This document shows positions 17,916 through 29,570 of a DNA stretch of 64,000 nucleotides, one piece after another. A program made the translations under genes and the position numbers. This stretch comes from Alicyclobacillaceae bacterium I2511 (GTDB lineage Bacteria > Bacillota > Bacilli > Alicyclobacillales > Alicyclobacillaceae). The number at the start of each line of letters is the position of its first letter. The first letter of the stretch is position 1. The DNA lies in the NCBI GenBank assembly GCA_003584005.1, contig QXHL01000014.1, forward strand, positions 1 through 64,000, written 5' to 3'. Under the pieces are notes generated by a model that was not told the DNA's origin, did not search any database, and saw only the letters and a list, made by a program, of their open reading frames with translations.

Positions 17916-18464
17916 ATGACGGAGAACCTCGAAAAGAACTGGTATGTGATACACACTTATTCAGGGTATGAAAACAAAGTGAAACAGAATTTGGAGAGCC
18001 GCGCACAATCCATGGGGATGGAAGACAAGATATTTCAGATTATAGTTCCTACAGAAGAAGAACTAGAAATAAAAAATGGGAAAAAGCGTGTTGTACAAAG
18101 GAAAGTGTTTCCGGGCTATGTTCTTGTAGAAATGATTATGACAGATGATTCTTGGTATGTTGTGCGTAATACACCTGGGGTTACTGGGTTTGTCGGTTCA
18201 AGTGGAGGCGGTTCGAAACCTGTACCGTTGCTGCCTGGAGAGGTTCATTCTATTCTGCGCGACAATACCGGTGAAGTGGCGAAGCCGCGAGTCAATTATG
18301 CAGTTGGCGAAGTGGTTCGAATTATTGAAGGGGCTTTTGCGGATATGGTTGGCACTGTAGAGGGAGTCAATGCGGATCAACAAAAGCTGAAGGTGCTGGT
18401 TTCTATGTTCGGTCGCGAAACACCGTTGGAAGTGGATTACGGCCAGGTCGAAAAACTGGCTTAG
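17916..18464 (+). CDS. nusG: Transcription termination/antitermination protein NusG
   Basis: A 182-residue elongation factor. The N-terminal NGN domain (WYVIHTYSGYENKVK, residues 9-23; FPGYVLVEM) contacts the RNA polymerase clamp. The C-terminal KOW domain (about 125-182, VGEVVRIIEGAFADMVGTVE) contacts S10 or Rho. In B. subtilis NusG also causes sequence-specific pausing. It follows secE by 77 bp. The 185 bp up to rplK hold GC-rich imperfect hairpins but no clear promoter or terminator. Confidence 0.96.
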   Translation: MTENLEKNWYVIHTYSGYENKVKQNLESRAQSMGMEDKIFQIIVPTEEELEIKNGKKRVVQRKVFPGYVLVEMIMTDDSWYVVRNTPGVTGFVGSSGGGSKPVPLLPGEVHSILRDNTGEVAKPRVNYAVGEVVRIIEGAFADMVGTVEGVNADQQKLKVLVSMFGRETPLEVDYGQVEKLA

Positions 18465-18688
18465 CTGGTTTACTGGCACTGAGATAGCGAAATTCGGTCA
18501 AACGCGTGCGTACTAATTTTGCGTGCGACTCCGTTTGCGCGGGCATGCGGCGGTGTGGCACATAGAGTTTCTAGGCTAAACCTTTGTGAGGGTGTCTGAA
18601 ATAGGGACAATTTGTCTTTCGGTTACAAAGGAATGGCCGTGGGAGGGCATTGCCCGAAAAAACCACATCAGATAAGGAGGTGGGTGTG

Positions 18689-19117
18689 TTGCCAAAGAAA
18701 GTTGTAAAAGTTGTCAAGCTGCAAATTAATGCAGGCAAGGCAACGCCGGCACCCCCGGTTGGACCAGCGCTTGGTCAAGCACAGGTTGGGAACATTATGG
18801 GTTTTTGTAAGGAATTTAACGCACGTACAGCCGATCAGGTAGGGCTTGTCATTCCTGTGGTTCTATACGTGTACGAAGACCGTTCCTATACCTTCGACCT
18901 CAAGACTCCGCCTGCAGCGGTGCTCTTAAAGAAGGCAGCCGGCATTGAGTCTGGATCTTCCGAACCAAACCGTAAGAAGGTTGCGACGCTCAAACGCACG
19001 ACTGTGCGAGAAATTGCAGAGCAGAAAATGGTGGACCTGAATGCAGCTTCTATGGAAGCGGCGATGCGGATGGTGGAAGGTACGGCACGCAGTATGGGTA
19101 TCGTGATTGAAGACTGA
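18689..19117 (+). CDS. rplK: Large ribosomal subunit protein uL11
   Basis: A 142-residue L11, part of the GTPase-associated centre. The N-terminal domain carries the proline-rich [11 protein letters not shown], and the C-terminal domain binds 23S rRNA. The TTG at 18689 ([12 protein letters not shown]) follows AAGGAGGTG; an in-frame start at 18650 would add 13 residues foreign to the family. It forms a unit with rplA. Confidence 0.95.
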   Translation: MPKKVVKVVKLQINAGKATPAPPVGPALGQAQVGNIMGFCKEFNARTADQVGLVIPVVLYVYEDRSYTFDLKTPPAAVLLKKAAGIESGSSEPNRKKVATLKRTTVREIAEQKMVDLNAASMEAAMRMVEGTARSMGIVIED

Positions 19118-19173
19118 GCTGCGGCTGCCTGTGGGAGGTTACAGACCGTAGAACCACGCGGAGGTGAAAAGGA

Positions 19174-19878
19174 ATGGCAAAAAAGTCTAAACGTATGGCA
19201 GAAGCCTTAAAAGTCTTGGATAGGTCCAAAGTTTACGAGTCCTTGGAGGCCATGAACCTGGTGAAACAGGTGGCAGCAGCCAAGTTTGATGAGACCGTGG
19301 AGGTTGCAATACGCCTCGGAGTGGATCCAAGACGTCAGGATCAACAGGTTCGTGGAGCCGTGGTGCTGCCTTATGGAACAGGCAAAACGGCACGTGTGCT
19401 GGTTTTTGCGAAAGGTGAAAAAGTTAAGGAAGCCGAGGCGGCCGGGGCAGACTACGTGGGTGATGACGACTTTATTCAAAAAATCACTCAGGGTTGGTTT
19501 GATTTTGATGTCGTTGTGGCCACTCCAGATATGATGGGGGCGGTGGGGCGTTTGGGTCGCATCTTGGGACCTAAAGGTCTAATGCCTAACCCCAAAACAG
19601 GCACTGTAACGTTTGATTTAGCGCGCGCCATTCAAGAAATTAAGGCTGGCAAAATTGAATACCGGTTAGACAAAGCAGGCATTGTGCATGCACCGATTGG
19701 CAAGGTTTCTTTTGCGGCGGAGAATTTGGCGCAAAACTTAGGGGCTTTAATAGCTGCTTTGCAGAAAGCGAAACCAGCGGCGGCAAAAGGCCAATATTTT
19801 CGCAGTTTGTCTGTCAGTTCCACAATGGGACCGGGTGTGTGGGTGAATGCACAACGGATTGGGACCGCGACAGAATAA
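19174..19878 (+). CDS. rplA: Large ribosomal subunit protein uL1
   Basis: A 234-residue L1 of the L1 stalk, which moves deacylated tRNA out of the E site. It shows the conserved [19 protein letters not shown] and the C-terminal SSTMGPG motif. The ATG at 19174 follows GGAGGTGAAAAGG. In many bacteria L1 represses its own operon by binding mRNA. The L10 leader follows. Confidence 0.96.
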   Translation: MAKKSKRMAEALKVLDRSKVYESLEAMNLVKQVAAAKFDETVEVAIRLGVDPRRQDQQVRGAVVLPYGTGKTARVLVFAKGEKVKEAEAAGADYVGDDDFIQKITQGWFDFDVVVATPDMMGAVGRLGRILGPKGLMPNPKTGTVTFDLARAIQEIKAGKIEYRLDKAGIVHAPIGKVSFAAENLAQNLGALIAALQKAKPAAAKGQYFRSLSVSSTMGPGVWVNAQRIGTATE

Positions 19879-19940
19879 CTTTTGTTTTTATCCTGCCTGT
19901 TTGAAAATGGTTTCCGGCATGACCCAAATATAGTGTTACG

Positions 19941-20057
19941 AACCAGAGACCGTAGGTCCGCGAGGGTAAAGGACATCCGCCTACCGAGGTTCGCTCAGGA
20001 TGTAAACCGTGTGTTTACGCTGTGGCGCGCCTGGTGGATTGCAGGCACGCCTTTTTT
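19941..20057 (+). ncRNA. Ribosomal protein L10 leader with attenuator
   Basis: The 221-bp rplA-rplJ gap holds the L10 leader known from Firmicutes. The GTAGG (19952-19956) and CCTAC (19980-19984) arm encloses AGACCGTAGGTCCGC-type sequence that mimics the L10(L12)4 site on 23S rRNA. An intrinsic terminator follows: GGCGCGCCTG (20024-20033), 8-base loop, CAGGCACGCC (20042-20051) and six T. Excess L10-L12 complex is expected to favour termination before rplJ. No good promoter is visible inside the gap. Confidence 0.8.
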
Positions 20058-20111
20058 GGATGTCTCTCTAGGTTAATGGGTTTATGAACTGTCCAGGAGG
20101 TGAAAAAGACC

Positions 20112-20609
20112 GTGCCAACGCTTGATGAAAAAGAACGCTTGGTCCAAGAAATTGCAGGCAATTTAAGTACCGCCAAGACTATCATCATCACTGATTACCG
20201 GGGTTTATCGGTGGCAGACGTTACTGTACTGCGCAAACAGCTCCGGGAAGCGGGTGTGGATTATAAGGTGTTGAAAAACACCATGACGCGACGGGCGGCC
20301 GCACAGGCTGAGATTGCTGGGTTGGAGGATTTACTTACAGGGCCAAATGCACTTGCTTTTGGGTTTGAGGATGTCGTGGCTCCGGCGAAAGTGCTGTATA
20401 ATTTTGCGCGAACACACAAGGCACTGGAGTTGAAGGGCGGCGTGGTGGAAGGGCGAGTGGTTAATGCCACGGCCATTGAGAGCTTGGCTAGCTTACCGTC
20501 TCGCGAAGGTCTACTTTCAATGCTACTCAGCGTTTTGCAGGCGCCCATGCGCAATTTTGCTTATGCCATCAAACAAGTGGCGGAAAAGCAGGAACCTGCC
20601 GCGGAATAA
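20112..20609 (+). CDS. rplJ: Large ribosomal subunit protein uL10
   Basis: A 165-residue L10 that anchors L12 dimers to the stalk base. The N-terminal rRNA-binding domain contains [20 protein letters not shown] and NTMTRRA. The C-terminal helix binds L12 dimers. GTG at 20112 lies 11 bases after AGGAGG; the GTG at 20100 overlaps that site. Expression is probably limited by the leader at 19941-20057. Confidence 0.95.
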   Translation: MPTLDEKERLVQEIAGNLSTAKTIIITDYRGLSVADVTVLRKQLREAGVDYKVLKNTMTRRAAAQAEIAGLEDLLTGPNALAFGFEDVVAPAKVLYNFARTHKALELKGGVVEGRVVNATAIESLASLPSREGLLSMLLSVLQAPMRNFAYAIKQVAEKQEPAAE

Positions 20610-20735
20610 GGGGAATTATCATCCAGGTGCATGTTTCTACCAAAATTCACTTGGACTGTTTTGTGGGTAGCGATGAATGTGCGAAATTGGCTTAACAAAA
20701 TTGCAGGGAAACTTGAAGATGGGGAGGCGTTTTAA

Positions 20736-21116
20736 TTGGCAACTGAAACAATTCAAGGCATTTTAGAAACCATTAAAGGCATGTCTGTGCTGGAATTGAA
20801 TGATTTGGTCAAAGCCATTGAGGAAGAGTTTGGTGTCACGGCTGCTGCGCCTATGGCGATGATGGCGGGTGCAGGTGCAGGCGTTGTTGAAGAGGAAGCC
20901 GAACAGACGGAGTTTGACGTTGTGCTGACAAGTCCCGGCGGTTCTAAAATTGCAGTCATCAAAGCGGTTCGTGAAATTACAGGTTTAGGATTAAAGGAAG
21001 CCAAGGACCTTGTGGACAGTGCTCCGAAAGCTGTCAAAGAAAAGGTTACTAAAGAAGAAGCTGATACGTTTAAAGCGAAGTTAGAAGAAGCTGGAGCAAC
21101 CGTCGAAGTAAAATGA
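20736..21116 (+). CDS. rplL: Large ribosomal subunit protein bL12 (L7/L12)
   Basis: A 126-residue stalk protein. The N-terminal dimer domain (1-35) is followed by an Ala/Gly-rich hinge (about 36-53) and the C-terminal factor-binding domain with [23 protein letters not shown] at 20736 follows GGGGAGG. The 126-bp gap after rplJ can form a stem (CTACC with GGTAG). Confidence 0.96.
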   Translation: MATETIQGILETIKGMSVLELNDLVKAIEEEFGVTAAAPMAMMAGAGAGVVEEEAEQTEFDVVLTSPGGSKIAVIKAVREITGLGLKEAKDLVDSAPKAVKEKVTKEEADTFKAKLEEAGATVEVK

Positions 21117-21137
21117 TTTTTTTGTAAAGTGACTTTC

Positions 21138-21234
21138 GCGGGAGATGCACGAATCCACACGAAGGTCTTCAAATCCCGCCTTGCACAGGGTGTAGGGCGG
21201 GATAGCTGTTGCTAAGGATTGTGACAGCTATCCC
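21138..21234 (+). promoter_or_regulatory. Three competing hairpins between rplL and the methyltransferase gene
   Basis: ATCCCGCC (21173-21180) can pair either upstream (GCGGGA, 21138-21143) or downstream (GGCGGGAT, 21196-21203). The downstream arm overlaps another 11-bp perfect stem, GGGATAGCTGT (21199-21209) with ACAGCTATCCC (21224-21234). These structures exclude one another, as in attenuators, but no T run follows the last stem. Pairings seen directly; function unknown. Confidence 0.5.
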
Positions 21235-21309
21235 GAGTAGGCACCTGTGAAAGTGTACTAGGCTGTTTGCGACTTGTTGATTTTCGCAGTCACCGGAGGG
21301 ACCGTGGAC

Positions 21310-21924
21310 TTGACAGACCATTACTATTCAGAACAACCGGGCAGTCTGAGCAGACCCACTCAAATTTCCGTTGTTGCACGGGGGATATCGCTTCAGTTGT
21401 GGACGAATGCAGGGGTGTTTTCTAAGCGGGGGTTGGACTTTGGAACCAGGGTATTAATCGAAGCGGTCAACCTGCCTGAATCTGGACTCCTCGTGGACTT
21501 GGGTTGTGGGTATGGGGCAGCTGCGGCCATCTTGGGGCGGGTTTATCCGCAAACCCAGTGGGTACTGCTGGATGTTAACCCACGTGCAATTGAATTAGCG
21601 GCACGCAATTTATCCACACAAGTTGATCGCACACAGGTGTGGGTTAGTGATGGCTTCAGTGCAGTCCCGGCATTGCAGGCAGACGCTATTCTGTTAAATC
21701 CGCCCATTCGCGCAGGCAAAGGGGTGGTCTACCATTTGTTTGACGAGGCGGCTTGGCACTTGGTTCCGGATGGCGTATTGTGGGTAGTCATCCAGAAAAA
21801 GCAGGGAGCGGATAGCGCGAAAAAATATTTGGAATCGATTTTTACACGGGTAGACATGGCCGGCCATCAATCTGGGTATCGGGTGTATGCATGTAGGGGT
21901 CCTGCGAGTAAATGTTCAAAATGA
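21310..21924 (+). CDS. Class I SAM-dependent methyltransferase, RsmC-like (YbxB family)
   Basis: About 204 residues, methyltransferase small-domain family. Motif I is LVDLGCGYGAAAAILG, and the N-x-P-P-x-R catalytic motif (ILLNPPIRAGK) suits guanine-N2 methylation, as in RsmC, which modifies 16S rRNA. The TTG at 21310 gives MTDHYYSEQ, like relatives, nine bases after GGAGGG; the GTG at 21304 is an alternative. It stands between rplL and rpoB as ybxB does in B. subtilis. Substrate inferred. Confidence 0.88.
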   Translation: MTDHYYSEQPGSLSRPTQISVVARGISLQLWTNAGVFSKRGLDFGTRVLIEAVNLPESGLLVDLGCGYGAAAAILGRVYPQTQWVLLDVNPRAIELAARNLSTQVDRTQVWVSDGFSAVPALQADAILLNPPIRAGKGVVYHLFDEAAWHLVPDGVLWVVIQKKQGADSAKKYLESIFTRVDMAGHQSGYRVYACRGPASKCSK

Positions 21925-21938
21925 AGGAACACGGCGTG

Positions 21939-21967
21939 TTGACATTGCTTTTGTTTTGTGCTAGACT
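21939..21967 (+). promoter_or_regulatory. Promoter of rpoB-rpoC
   Basis: Perfect TTGACA (21939-21944), a 17-bp spacer and TAGACT (21962-21967), preceded by TGC as an extended -10. Transcription should start near 21974, leaving a leader of about 160 bases before rpoB. Confidence 0.85.
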
Positions 21968-22136
21968 GCCTAAATGCAAAATCAATTGACATGGGCGGAG
22001 ATGAATGAAATCCAATTCATTCGGAGATAGCGATAAGGCGAATAGGGGTAGTGCCGCAGAATGTGGTTCATGGCGACCTCATTTCTTTTTTGTCTGTTCA
22101 CCAAACTGTCTGAATTTGGCATGAGGGGTGACGTAT

Positions 22137-25100
22137 TTGCAGGGACATATGGTCAAATACGGTTGGCGTGAGCGACGCTCATATTCAAGAATTCGTGAGG
22201 TTCTGGGCCTGCCGAATCTGATTGAGATCCAACAAAAATCTTACGAGTGGTTTTTACACGAAGGGCTTCGCGAAATGTTCACCGACATTTCCCCGATTCA
22301 GGATTTTACAGGGAATCTAGTGTTAGAATTTATTGATTACAGCCTCGGCGAGCCTAAGTATGATGTGGATGAATCTAAGGAAAGAGATGTCACGTTTGCT
22401 GCGCCGCTACGGGTAAAGGTTAGATTGCTTAACAAGGAGACAGGGGAAGTCAAAGAACAGGAAGTTTTTATGGGGGACTTCCCACTCATGACCGAGACGG
22501 GAACGTTCATCATCAATGGAGCCGAACGCGTTATCGTCAGCCAACTTGTAAGATCCCCGAGTGTGTACTTTAATAGTAAAATTGATAAAAACGGCAAGCG
22601 GAACTTTGCAGCAACGGTCATTCCTAACCGAGGGGCTTGGTTGGAATTTGAAACGGATGCCAAGGACGTGGTTTATGTTCGGATTGACCGCACCCGCAAG
22701 TTGCCCATTACAATACTGCTTCGTGCATTGGGTCTGGGAACAGATGCGGAGATTATTAACTTATTGGGTGAAGACGAGTATCTGCGCAATACCCTGGACA
22801 AGGATACCACAGATTCAACGGATAGGGCACTGATTGAAATTTATGAGCGACTCCGACCAGGGGAGCCACCTACGGTGGAAAATGCTCGTTCTTTGCTGAC
22901 ATCCCGATTTTTTGACCCAAAGCGTTACGATTTGGCGAATGTAGGACGCTATAAGGTCAACAAAAAACTGCACATCAAAAATCGCCTGTTAAATCAGCGC
23001 TTGGCAGAGACGCTTGTCGACATGGACACAGGTGAAATTGTTGCGGAAGCCGGTCAAACCATTGATCGCCGTTTGCTCGACAAATTGATTCCGGCTTTCG
23101 AACAGAATGTGGGCCGTCTTGAAGTGCGAGGGACTCCGGGTCTTGCTGAGAATGACAAGATTCCTATGCAATTGATTAAAATCTTTAGTCCTACCGAAGA
23201 CGGTAAGGTTCTTCATGTCATCGGAAATGGGTCTGTATCTCGATTAATTAAACACATTTTACCTTCCGATATTTTTTCTGCAGTAAGTTACTTTTTCAAT
23301 TTGTTGCACGGTGTGGGAACCACGGATGACATTGACCATCTTGGTAATCGGCGACTGCGGTCTGTGGGAGAACTTTTACAGAACCAGTTTCGCATTGGTT
23401 TGTCGCGGATGGAGCGGGTTGTGCGTGAACGAATGTCCATTCAGGACGCGAGCGCCATCACTCCTCAAGCGCTCATTAACATTCGCCCTGTGATTGCCTC
23501 CATTAAAGAGTTCTTTGGGTCAAGTCAGTTGTCGCAATTTATGGATCAAACGAACCCATTGGCTGAATTGACTCACAAGCGTCGACTGTCTGCTTTAGGG
23601 CCGGGGGGATTGACGCGGGACAGAGCGGGCTTCGAAGTACGGGATGTGCACTATTCTCACTATGGTCGAATGTGCCCAATTGAGACACCTGAGGGACCCA
23701 ATATTGGGTTAATCAATTCTTTGTCTTCTTATGCGCGCATTAACGAATACGGGTTCATTGAGACTCCGTATCGGCGGGTAGATCCGGAAACGGGTGAGGT
23801 GACGACCAAGATTGACTACCTCACGGCCGATGAGGAAGAAAACTATATTGTCGCCCAGGCGAATGCAGAATTAACGGAGGATAATCACTTTGCAAATGAA
23901 GAAGTGATTGCGCGGTACCGGGGCGACACAATTTCCGTGGCCCGAGAACGAGTGGATTATATGGACGTGTCTCCAAAACAAGTGGTGTCTGTAGCTACGG
24001 CTATGATTCCCTTTCTGGAGAATGATGATGCAAACCGAGCGCTGATGGGCTCCAATATGCAGCGTCAGGCCGTACCGCTGTTGGTTCCCCAAGCCCCTTA
24101 TGTGGGCACGGGTATGGAGTACCAGGCTGCTAGAGATGCGGGTGTGTGTGCGGTCGCGAAGCGACCTGGCATTGTGGAGAAAGTGACGGCCAGAGAAGTT
24201 TGGGTACGCACCAAGCACGAGGTGGACGGGCGGATTGTCTTCGGTGATTTGGATAAATACAAGTTGACGAAGTTTTCACGTTCAAATCAAAACACCTGTA
24301 TTAACCAGCGACCCATTGTACGAGAGGGCCAAGAGATAAAACTGAGAGACATTCTGGCAGACGGACCTGCCACAGAACAGGGAGAACTAGCCCTCGGCCG
24401 CAATGTTCTCGTAGCTTTTATGACCTGGGAAGGGTATAACTACGAAGATGCAATATTGCTTTCCGAAAAAATGGTAAAGGAGGATGTGTACACCTCTATT
24501 CACATCGAGGAATACGAGTTGGAAGCTCGAGATACCAAGCTTGGTCCTGAAGAAATCACGCGCGATATTCCCAATGTGGGCGAAGAGGCCCTGAAGAATT
24601 TGGATGACCGGGGTGTGATTCGAATTGGTGCGGAAATACGCACTGGGGATATCCTGGTTGGCAAGGTGACCCCCAAAGGCGTGACAGAGCTGACTGCAGA
24701 AGAACGTCTCCTGCATGCCATTTTTGGTGAAAAAGCGCGGGAAGTGCGTGACACCTCGTTGCGAGTTCCGCATGGGGGCGCTGGAATTGTTGTCGATGTA
24801 AAGGTGTTTACACGGGAAAACGGCGATGAATTGCCCGCCGGGGTTAACCAGTTGGTGCGAGTCTATATCGCTCAAAAACGCAAGATTTCCGAGGGCGACA
24901 AAATGGCGGGCCGGCACGGGAATAAGGGTGTTGTGGCGAGAATTATGCCAGAAGAAGACATGCCATTTATGGAAGATGGTACACCCGTAGAAATCGTGCT
25001 AAATCCATTAGGTGTGCCATCCCGTATGAATATTGGGCAAGTTTTGGAAACTCACCTTGGACTGGCTGCGAAAGCTCTAGGGTTGCATATTGCCACACCG

Positions 25101-25667
25101 GTGTTTGACGGGGCACGCGCAGAAGACGTCTTTGACACTTTGGAAGAAGCAGGGTATGCGCGGGATGGAAAACACGTGTTATATGATGGTCGTAATGGGG
25201 AGCCTTTCGACAACCGTGTTACCGTAGGCTATATCTATATGCTGAAGCTTCACCACCTTGTGGACGACAAAATTCATGCCCGTTCCACGGGCCCCTATTC
25301 CTTGGTGACACAACAGCCGCTGGGTGGAAAGGCCCAATTCGGCGGTCAGCGGTTTGGTGAGATGGAGGTGTGGGCCTTGGAAGCTTATGGTGCGGCATAC
25401 ACGTTGCAGGAAATCTTGACTGTCAAATCAGATGATGTGGTGGGCCGTGTTAAGACTTACGAGGCGATTGTGAAGGGGGAGAATGTCCCGGAACCTGGGG
25501 TGCCCGAATCCTTTAAGGTGTTGATTAAAGAACTGCAGAGCCTCGGCATGGACGTCAAGATTCTTAATGAAGACCAGCGTGAAATCGTGATTCGGGAACT
25601 TGATGATGATGATGACACAGGAGAAAAACTAAACCTGAATTTGGAAGCTGCAGAAATCGGGGACTGA
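22137..25667 (+). CDS. rpoB: DNA-directed RNA polymerase subunit beta
   Basis: A 1176-residue beta subunit, strongly similar throughout to B. subtilis RpoB. The rifampicin region ([20 protein letters not shown] ... [10 protein letters not shown]) carries the common sensitive residues, so no resistance change is visible. The C-terminal part with [14 protein letters not shown] and [20 protein letters not shown] forms the active-centre and clamp parts. TTG at 22137 lies eight bases after GAGGGG; GTG at 22128 overlaps the site. The acidic C-terminal tail is short compared with B. subtilis. Confidence 0.98.
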   Translation: MQGHMVKYGWRERRSYSRIREVLGLPNLIEIQQKSYEWFLHEGLREMFTDISPIQDFTGNLVLEFIDYSLGEPKYDVDESKERDVTFAAPLRVKVRLLNKETGEVKEQEVFMGDFPLMTETGTFIINGAERVIVSQLVRSPSVYFNSKIDKNGKRNFAATVIPNRGAWLEFETDAKDVVYVRIDRTRKLPITILLRALGLGTDAEIINLLGEDEYLRNTLDKDTTDSTDRALIEIYERLRPGEPPTVENARSLLTSRFFDPKRYDLANVGRYKVNKKLHIKNRLLNQRLAETLVDMDTGEIVAEAGQTIDRRLLDKLIPAFEQNVGRLEVRGTPGLAENDKIPMQLIKIFSPTEDGKVLHVIGNGSVSRLIKHILPSDIFSAVSYFFNLLHGVGTTDDIDHLGNRRLRSVGELLQNQFRIGLSRMERVVRERMSIQDASAITPQALINIRPVIASIKEFFGSSQLSQFMDQTNPLAELTHKRRLSALGPGGLTRDRAGFEVRDVHYSHYGRMCPIETPEGPNIGLINSLSSYARINEYGFIETPYRRVDPETGEVTTKIDYLTADEEENYIVAQANAELTEDNHFANEEVIARYRGDTISVARERVDYMDVSPKQVVSVATAMIPFLENDDANRALMGSNMQRQAVPLLVPQAPYVGTGMEYQAARDAGVCAVAKRPGIVEKVTAREVWVRTKHEVDGRIVFGDLDKYKLTKFSRSNQNTCINQRPIVREGQEIKLRDILADGPATEQGELALGRNVLVAFMTWEGYNYEDAILLSEKMVKEDVYTSIHIEEYELEARDTKLGPEEITRDIPNVGEEALKNLDDRGVIRIGAEIRTGDILVGKVTPKGVTELTAEERLLHAIFGEKAREVRDTSLRVPHGGAGIVVDVKVFTRENGDELPAGVNQLVRVYIAQKRKISEGDKMAGRHGNKGVVARIMPEEDMPFMEDGTPVEIVLNPLGVPSRMNIGQVLETHLGLAAKALGLHIATPVFDGARAEDVFDTLEEAGYARDGKHVLYDGRNGEPFDNRVTVGYIYMLKLHHLVDDKIHARSTGPYSLVTQQPLGGKAQFGGQRFGEMEVWALEAYGAAYTLQEILTVKSDDVVGRVKTYEAIVKGENVPEPGVPESFKVLIKELQSLGMDVKILNEDQREIVIRELDDDDDTGEKLNLNLEAAEIGD

Positions 25668-25771
25668 CAGGCGACACTACACTGCGGTGCGGGTTGGATG
25701 GATAGCAAGCAGCCTTGTTTCCCTGCAATCGACCTGGGATTTTGGTGTGCACGTAGAAAGGAAGGATGTCC

Positions 25772-28700
25772 TTGTTAGACGTCAACAACTTCGAGTTTAT
25801 GAAAATCGGGTTGGCGTCCCCTGAGAAAATACGCTCCTGGTCGCACGGCGAGGTCAAAAAACCGGAGACCATTAATTACCGGACCTTACGCCCTGAAAAG
25901 GATGGTCTGTTTTGTGAGCGTATTTTTGGACCTCAGCGGGACTGGGAGTGCCATTGCGGCAAGTATAAGCGGGTGCGCTACAAGGGTGTCGTGTGTGATC
26001 GCTGTGGGGTAGAAGTCACACGTGCCAAGGTTCGCCGAGAGCGCATGGGGCACATTGAGCTCGCTGCACCTGTATCACATATTTGGTATTTTAAGGGCAT
26101 TCCTAGTCGCATGGGACTAGTTTTGGACATGTCCCCGAGGGCACTGGAAGAAGTGATTTACTTTGCTTCTTACGTGGTGACTGAACCTGGAGATACACCA
26201 TTAGAGAAAAAGCAGTTGCTCAGCGAAAAAGAGTACCGTTCTTATCGAGAAAAATATGGCTATGCCTTTGAAGCGGGCATGGGTGCAGAGGCCATCAAGA
26301 GGCTGCTCTTGGACATTCCCTTGCAGAAAGAAGTCGAGGTACTTAAAGAAGAACTGCGGACGGCCCAAGGGCAACGCCGCAACCGAGCCATCAAGCGTCT
26401 GGAAGTGATGGAGGCTTTCCGTTCCTCAGGGAATGAGCCCAGTTGGATGATACTGGAGGCACTTCCGGTAATTCCGCCAGATTTGCGTCCTATGGTGCAG
26501 CTTGACGGGGGCCGTTTTGCGACTTCCGATTTGAATGATTTGTATCGCCGGGTGATTAATCGCAATAATCGTCTCAAGCGGCTGTTGGATTTGGGAGCCC
26601 CGGATATCATTGTGCAAAATGAAAAACGCATGTTGCAAGAAGCGGTGGATGCACTGATTGACAATGGTCGCCGTGGGCGTCCTGTGACGGGCCCTGGGAA
26701 TCGACCCTTAAAGTCTCTTTCACACTTGCTCAAAGGGAAACAGGGACGTTTTCGTCAAAACCTACTAGGCAAACGAGTGGATTATTCGGGTCGGTCCGTT
26801 ATTGTGGTGGGACCAGAACTGAAAATGTATCAGTGTGGGTTGCCTAAGGAAATGGCTTTAGAACTGTTTAAACCCTTTGTGATGAAAGAACTTGTGTCCC
26901 GTGGTCTGGCACACAATATTAAGAGCGCGAAGCGAAAAGTGGAACGCGTGTCGCCTGAAGTGTGGGATGTGGTGGAGGACGTCATTAAAGAGCACCCGGT
27001 TTTGTTAAATCGGGCCCCCACATTGCACCGCCTGGGGATCCAGGCCTTTGAACCGATACTGGTGGAAGGTCGAGCAATTAAGCTACATCCTATGGTGTGT
27101 ACGGCTTATAACGCAGACTTCGATGGGGACCAAATGGCGGTTCACGTTCCTTTGTCAGCGGAGGCACAGGCCGAGGCGCGACTGTTGATGTTAGCGGCAC
27201 ACAACATCTTGAACCCGAAAGATGGAAAACCGGTAGTCACGCCGACCCAAGATATGGTGCTGGGGCCCTATTATTTAACCATGGAGATTGCAGGCGCGCG
27301 GGGCGAGGGTCGAATTTGTGCAGATCCGGAAGAAGTTGAAGCCTTGTATCAACAGGGCGACTTGACCCTGCACACGCGCATTGCATTGCCCACACGCAGT
27401 TTACAAAAGAACAGTTTTTCACCCGAACAAAAACGTGGAATGTTGATAACCACACCGGGGAAATTGCTGTTTAATGAAATATTTCCAGACGACTTTCCCT
27501 ATTTACACTCTGGTGCGCGATCCAACTTGTTCGCAAGTCCGGATGAAACCTTTATCTTGGAACGTGGCGTCAATGTGGTGGAACGTATTTATAATCGAGA
27601 GATTCCTCGGGCCATCATTAAGAAGGACTTGGGGAATATTCTCGGCGAATGTTTTCGTCGCTATGGGACGACAAAAACCGCGGAAATTCTGGACAGAGTG
27701 AAAAAGGTTGGCTTTCACTACTCTTGCCAAGCGGGGATTACCATCTCGGTGGCTGACATTATTGTGCCCGAGGAAAAGACGCAAATTATTGCAGAGGCCG
27801 ACCAAAAGAACCACAAGCTTGTGCAGCAGTACCGCCGGGGATTAATTACGGAAGAAGAAAAATACGTGTCTTTCAGCCAAATCTGGAGCGAGGCCAAGGA
27901 AAACTTATCCGACACGCTGATGCGAAGTATGGATGAAATGAACCCTATTTACTTGATGGCGACTTCTGGTGCACGGGGCAGTCAATCACAGATTACGCAG
28001 TTGGCTGGCATGCGCGGATTGATGGCCAATCCGTCTGGGCAGATTATTCAGTTGCCCATTAAATCCAATTTCCGTGAAGGATTGACAGTGCTGGAGTATT
28101 TTATTTCCACACACGGTGCTCGCAAAGGTCTTGCAGATACGGCGTTACGAACGGCTGATTCTGGTTACCTGACGCGGCGATTGGTGGATGTGGCGCAGGA
28201 CACCATTGTTCGGCAAGAAGACTGTGGGACAGATAAAGGGTTATGGGTTGCGGAGATTCGCGATGGTCGAGAAGTGATTGAAGACCTGTATGACCGTCTG
28301 GAAGGGCGGATTGCCTTTCAGGACGTGTATAATCCTGAAAATGGCGTGTTGATTGTCGGCAAAAATCATTTGATTGACTCTGTGGCGGCCACGAGTATTA
28401 TCGACGCGGGGATTAAGCGGGTCTATATTCGCTCTGTGCTTACGTGTCGGACCCACCATGGGGTGTGTGTTCAGTGCTATGGACGGAATCTGGCGACCGG
28501 GAAACAGGTTGAGATTGGCGAGGCAGTGGGGATTATTGCGGCACAGTCGATTGGGGAACCGGGTACACAGTTGACCATGCGAACCTTCCACACGGGCGGT
28601 GTCGCTGGGGATGATATCACCCAGGGGTTACCCCGTGTGCAGGAATTATTCGAGGCTCGGAACCCGAAAGGTCAGGCAGTGATTACCGAACTAGACGGGG

Positions 28701-29401
28701 TTGTTGGTGAAATTCGCGAAGCCAAGGACAAACGAGAAGTTGAAGTGGCTGGGGAAAGCGAAACGAAAATGTATGCTATTCCCTATGGATCTCGCATTCG
28801 CGTTGCCGCGGGACAAAAAGTGGTTGCTGGGGACGAACTAACCGAGGGTTCCGTAGATCCGAAAGAAATGTTGCGGGTCAAAGGATTGCAGGGGGTACAA
28901 AATTATCTGCTGCGTGAAGTGCAAAGGGTGTATCGACTGCAGGGCGTGGATATCAACGATAAACACGTGGAGGTCATGGTTCGGCAGATGCTTCGCAAAG
29001 TCCGCATCTTGGATGCTGGGGACACAGAATTGCTGCCAGGCACCTATGCTGATTTGTTTGACTACGAGGAGGCCAACCGCAAGGTGCTCCTAGCGGGACA
29101 AGAACCTGCAGTTGCGCGGCCCGCACTTTTGGGTATCACGAAGGCTTCCCTTGAGACAGACTCGTTTCTCTCTGCCGCATCTTTTCAAGAGACGACGCGC
29201 GTCTTAACGGAAGCAGCCATTAAGGGCAAGATTGATCCATTGTTGGGACTCAAGGAGAATGTCATTATTGGCAAACTCATTCCGGCTGGCACAGGCATGA
29301 TGCGTTACCGGAATATTGAGTTGGAAGGCCATGATATACAGGAAATTACAGATGTCTTAGACAATCAGGAAACGAAGGCGCCCGTACCTGTTCACAAGTG
29401 A
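25772..29401 (+). CDS. rpoC: DNA-directed RNA polymerase subunit beta'
   Basis: A 1209-residue beta' subunit. The N-terminal zinc ribbon ([20 protein letters not shown]), the catalytic NADFDGDQM with the three Mg-binding Asp residues, the bridge-helix region and the second zinc site ([15 protein letters not shown]) are intact. TTG at 25772 ([10 protein letters not shown]) fits the family and the GGAAGG site; ATG at 25766 would add two residues. The 98-bp gap after rpoB has no terminator. Confidence 0.98.
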   Translation: MLDVNNFEFMKIGLASPEKIRSWSHGEVKKPETINYRTLRPEKDGLFCERIFGPQRDWECHCGKYKRVRYKGVVCDRCGVEVTRAKVRRERMGHIELAAPVSHIWYFKGIPSRMGLVLDMSPRALEEVIYFASYVVTEPGDTPLEKKQLLSEKEYRSYREKYGYAFEAGMGAEAIKRLLLDIPLQKEVEVLKEELRTAQGQRRNRAIKRLEVMEAFRSSGNEPSWMILEALPVIPPDLRPMVQLDGGRFATSDLNDLYRRVINRNNRLKRLLDLGAPDIIVQNEKRMLQEAVDALIDNGRRGRPVTGPGNRPLKSLSHLLKGKQGRFRQNLLGKRVDYSGRSVIVVGPELKMYQCGLPKEMALELFKPFVMKELVSRGLAHNIKSAKRKVERVSPEVWDVVEDVIKEHPVLLNRAPTLHRLGIQAFEPILVEGRAIKLHPMVCTAYNADFDGDQMAVHVPLSAEAQAEARLLMLAAHNILNPKDGKPVVTPTQDMVLGPYYLTMEIAGARGEGRICADPEEVEALYQQGDLTLHTRIALPTRSLQKNSFSPEQKRGMLITTPGKLLFNEIFPDDFPYLHSGARSNLFASPDETFILERGVNVVERIYNREIPRAIIKKDLGNILGECFRRYGTTKTAEILDRVKKVGFHYSCQAGITISVADIIVPEEKTQIIAEADQKNHKLVQQYRRGLITEEEKYVSFSQIWSEAKENLSDTLMRSMDEMNPIYLMATSGARGSQSQITQLAGMRGLMANPSGQIIQLPIKSNFREGLTVLEYFISTHGARKGLADTALRTADSGYLTRRLVDVAQDTIVRQEDCGTDKGLWVAEIRDGREVIEDLYDRLEGRIAFQDVYNPENGVLIVGKNHLIDSVAATSIIDAGIKRVYIRSVLTCRTHHGVCVQCYGRNLATGKQVEIGEAVGIIAAQSIGEPGTQLTMRTFHTGGVAGDDITQGLPRVQELFEARNPKGQAVITELDGVVGEIREAKDKREVEVAGESETKMYAIPYGSRIRVAAGQKVVAGDELTEGSVDPKEMLRVKGLQGVQNYLLREVQRVYRLQGVDINDKHVEVMVRQMLRKVRILDAGDTELLPGTYADLFDYEEANRKVLLAGQEPAVARPALLGITKASLETDSFLSAASFQETTRVLTEAAIKGKIDPLLGLKENVIIGKLIPAGTGMMRYRNIELEGHDIQEITDVLDNQETKAPVPVHK

Positions 29402-29416
29402 GTTCACTTAGAGTAG

Positions 29417-29455
29417 ATTCCATGGGGTGTGCAGAAAATGCACTTCCCATGGAAT
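29417..29455 (+). other. Two-part hairpin after rpoC
   Basis: ATTCCATGGG (29417-29426) pairs with CCCATGGAAT (29446-29455). After a 2x2 internal loop, GTGCA pairs with TGCAC around GAAAA. It lies 16 bases after the rpoC stop. No T run follows, so a processing or stability role before the ribosomal protein genes is more likely than termination. Confidence 0.5.
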
Positions 29456-29570
29456 GTTGGATATTCCCAAGGAGATGCTTAATCCTAAGTTGACAGCGTG
29501 CAAACTGGAATGATAGAATCGGTGAGTGTGCCTTGCGCTTAAGGGCGCCTTTACCTGGGGAGGGTGTGCC

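Noticed and set aside
19901-19934. Promoter in front of the L10 leader (TTGAAA ... TATAGT)
   Set aside because: The spacer would be 22 bp, too long for sigma-A; read-through from rplA is more likely.
22561-22833. Extra rightward frames inside rpoB and other large genes
   Set aside because: Out-of-frame shadows without ribosome sites or family resemblance.
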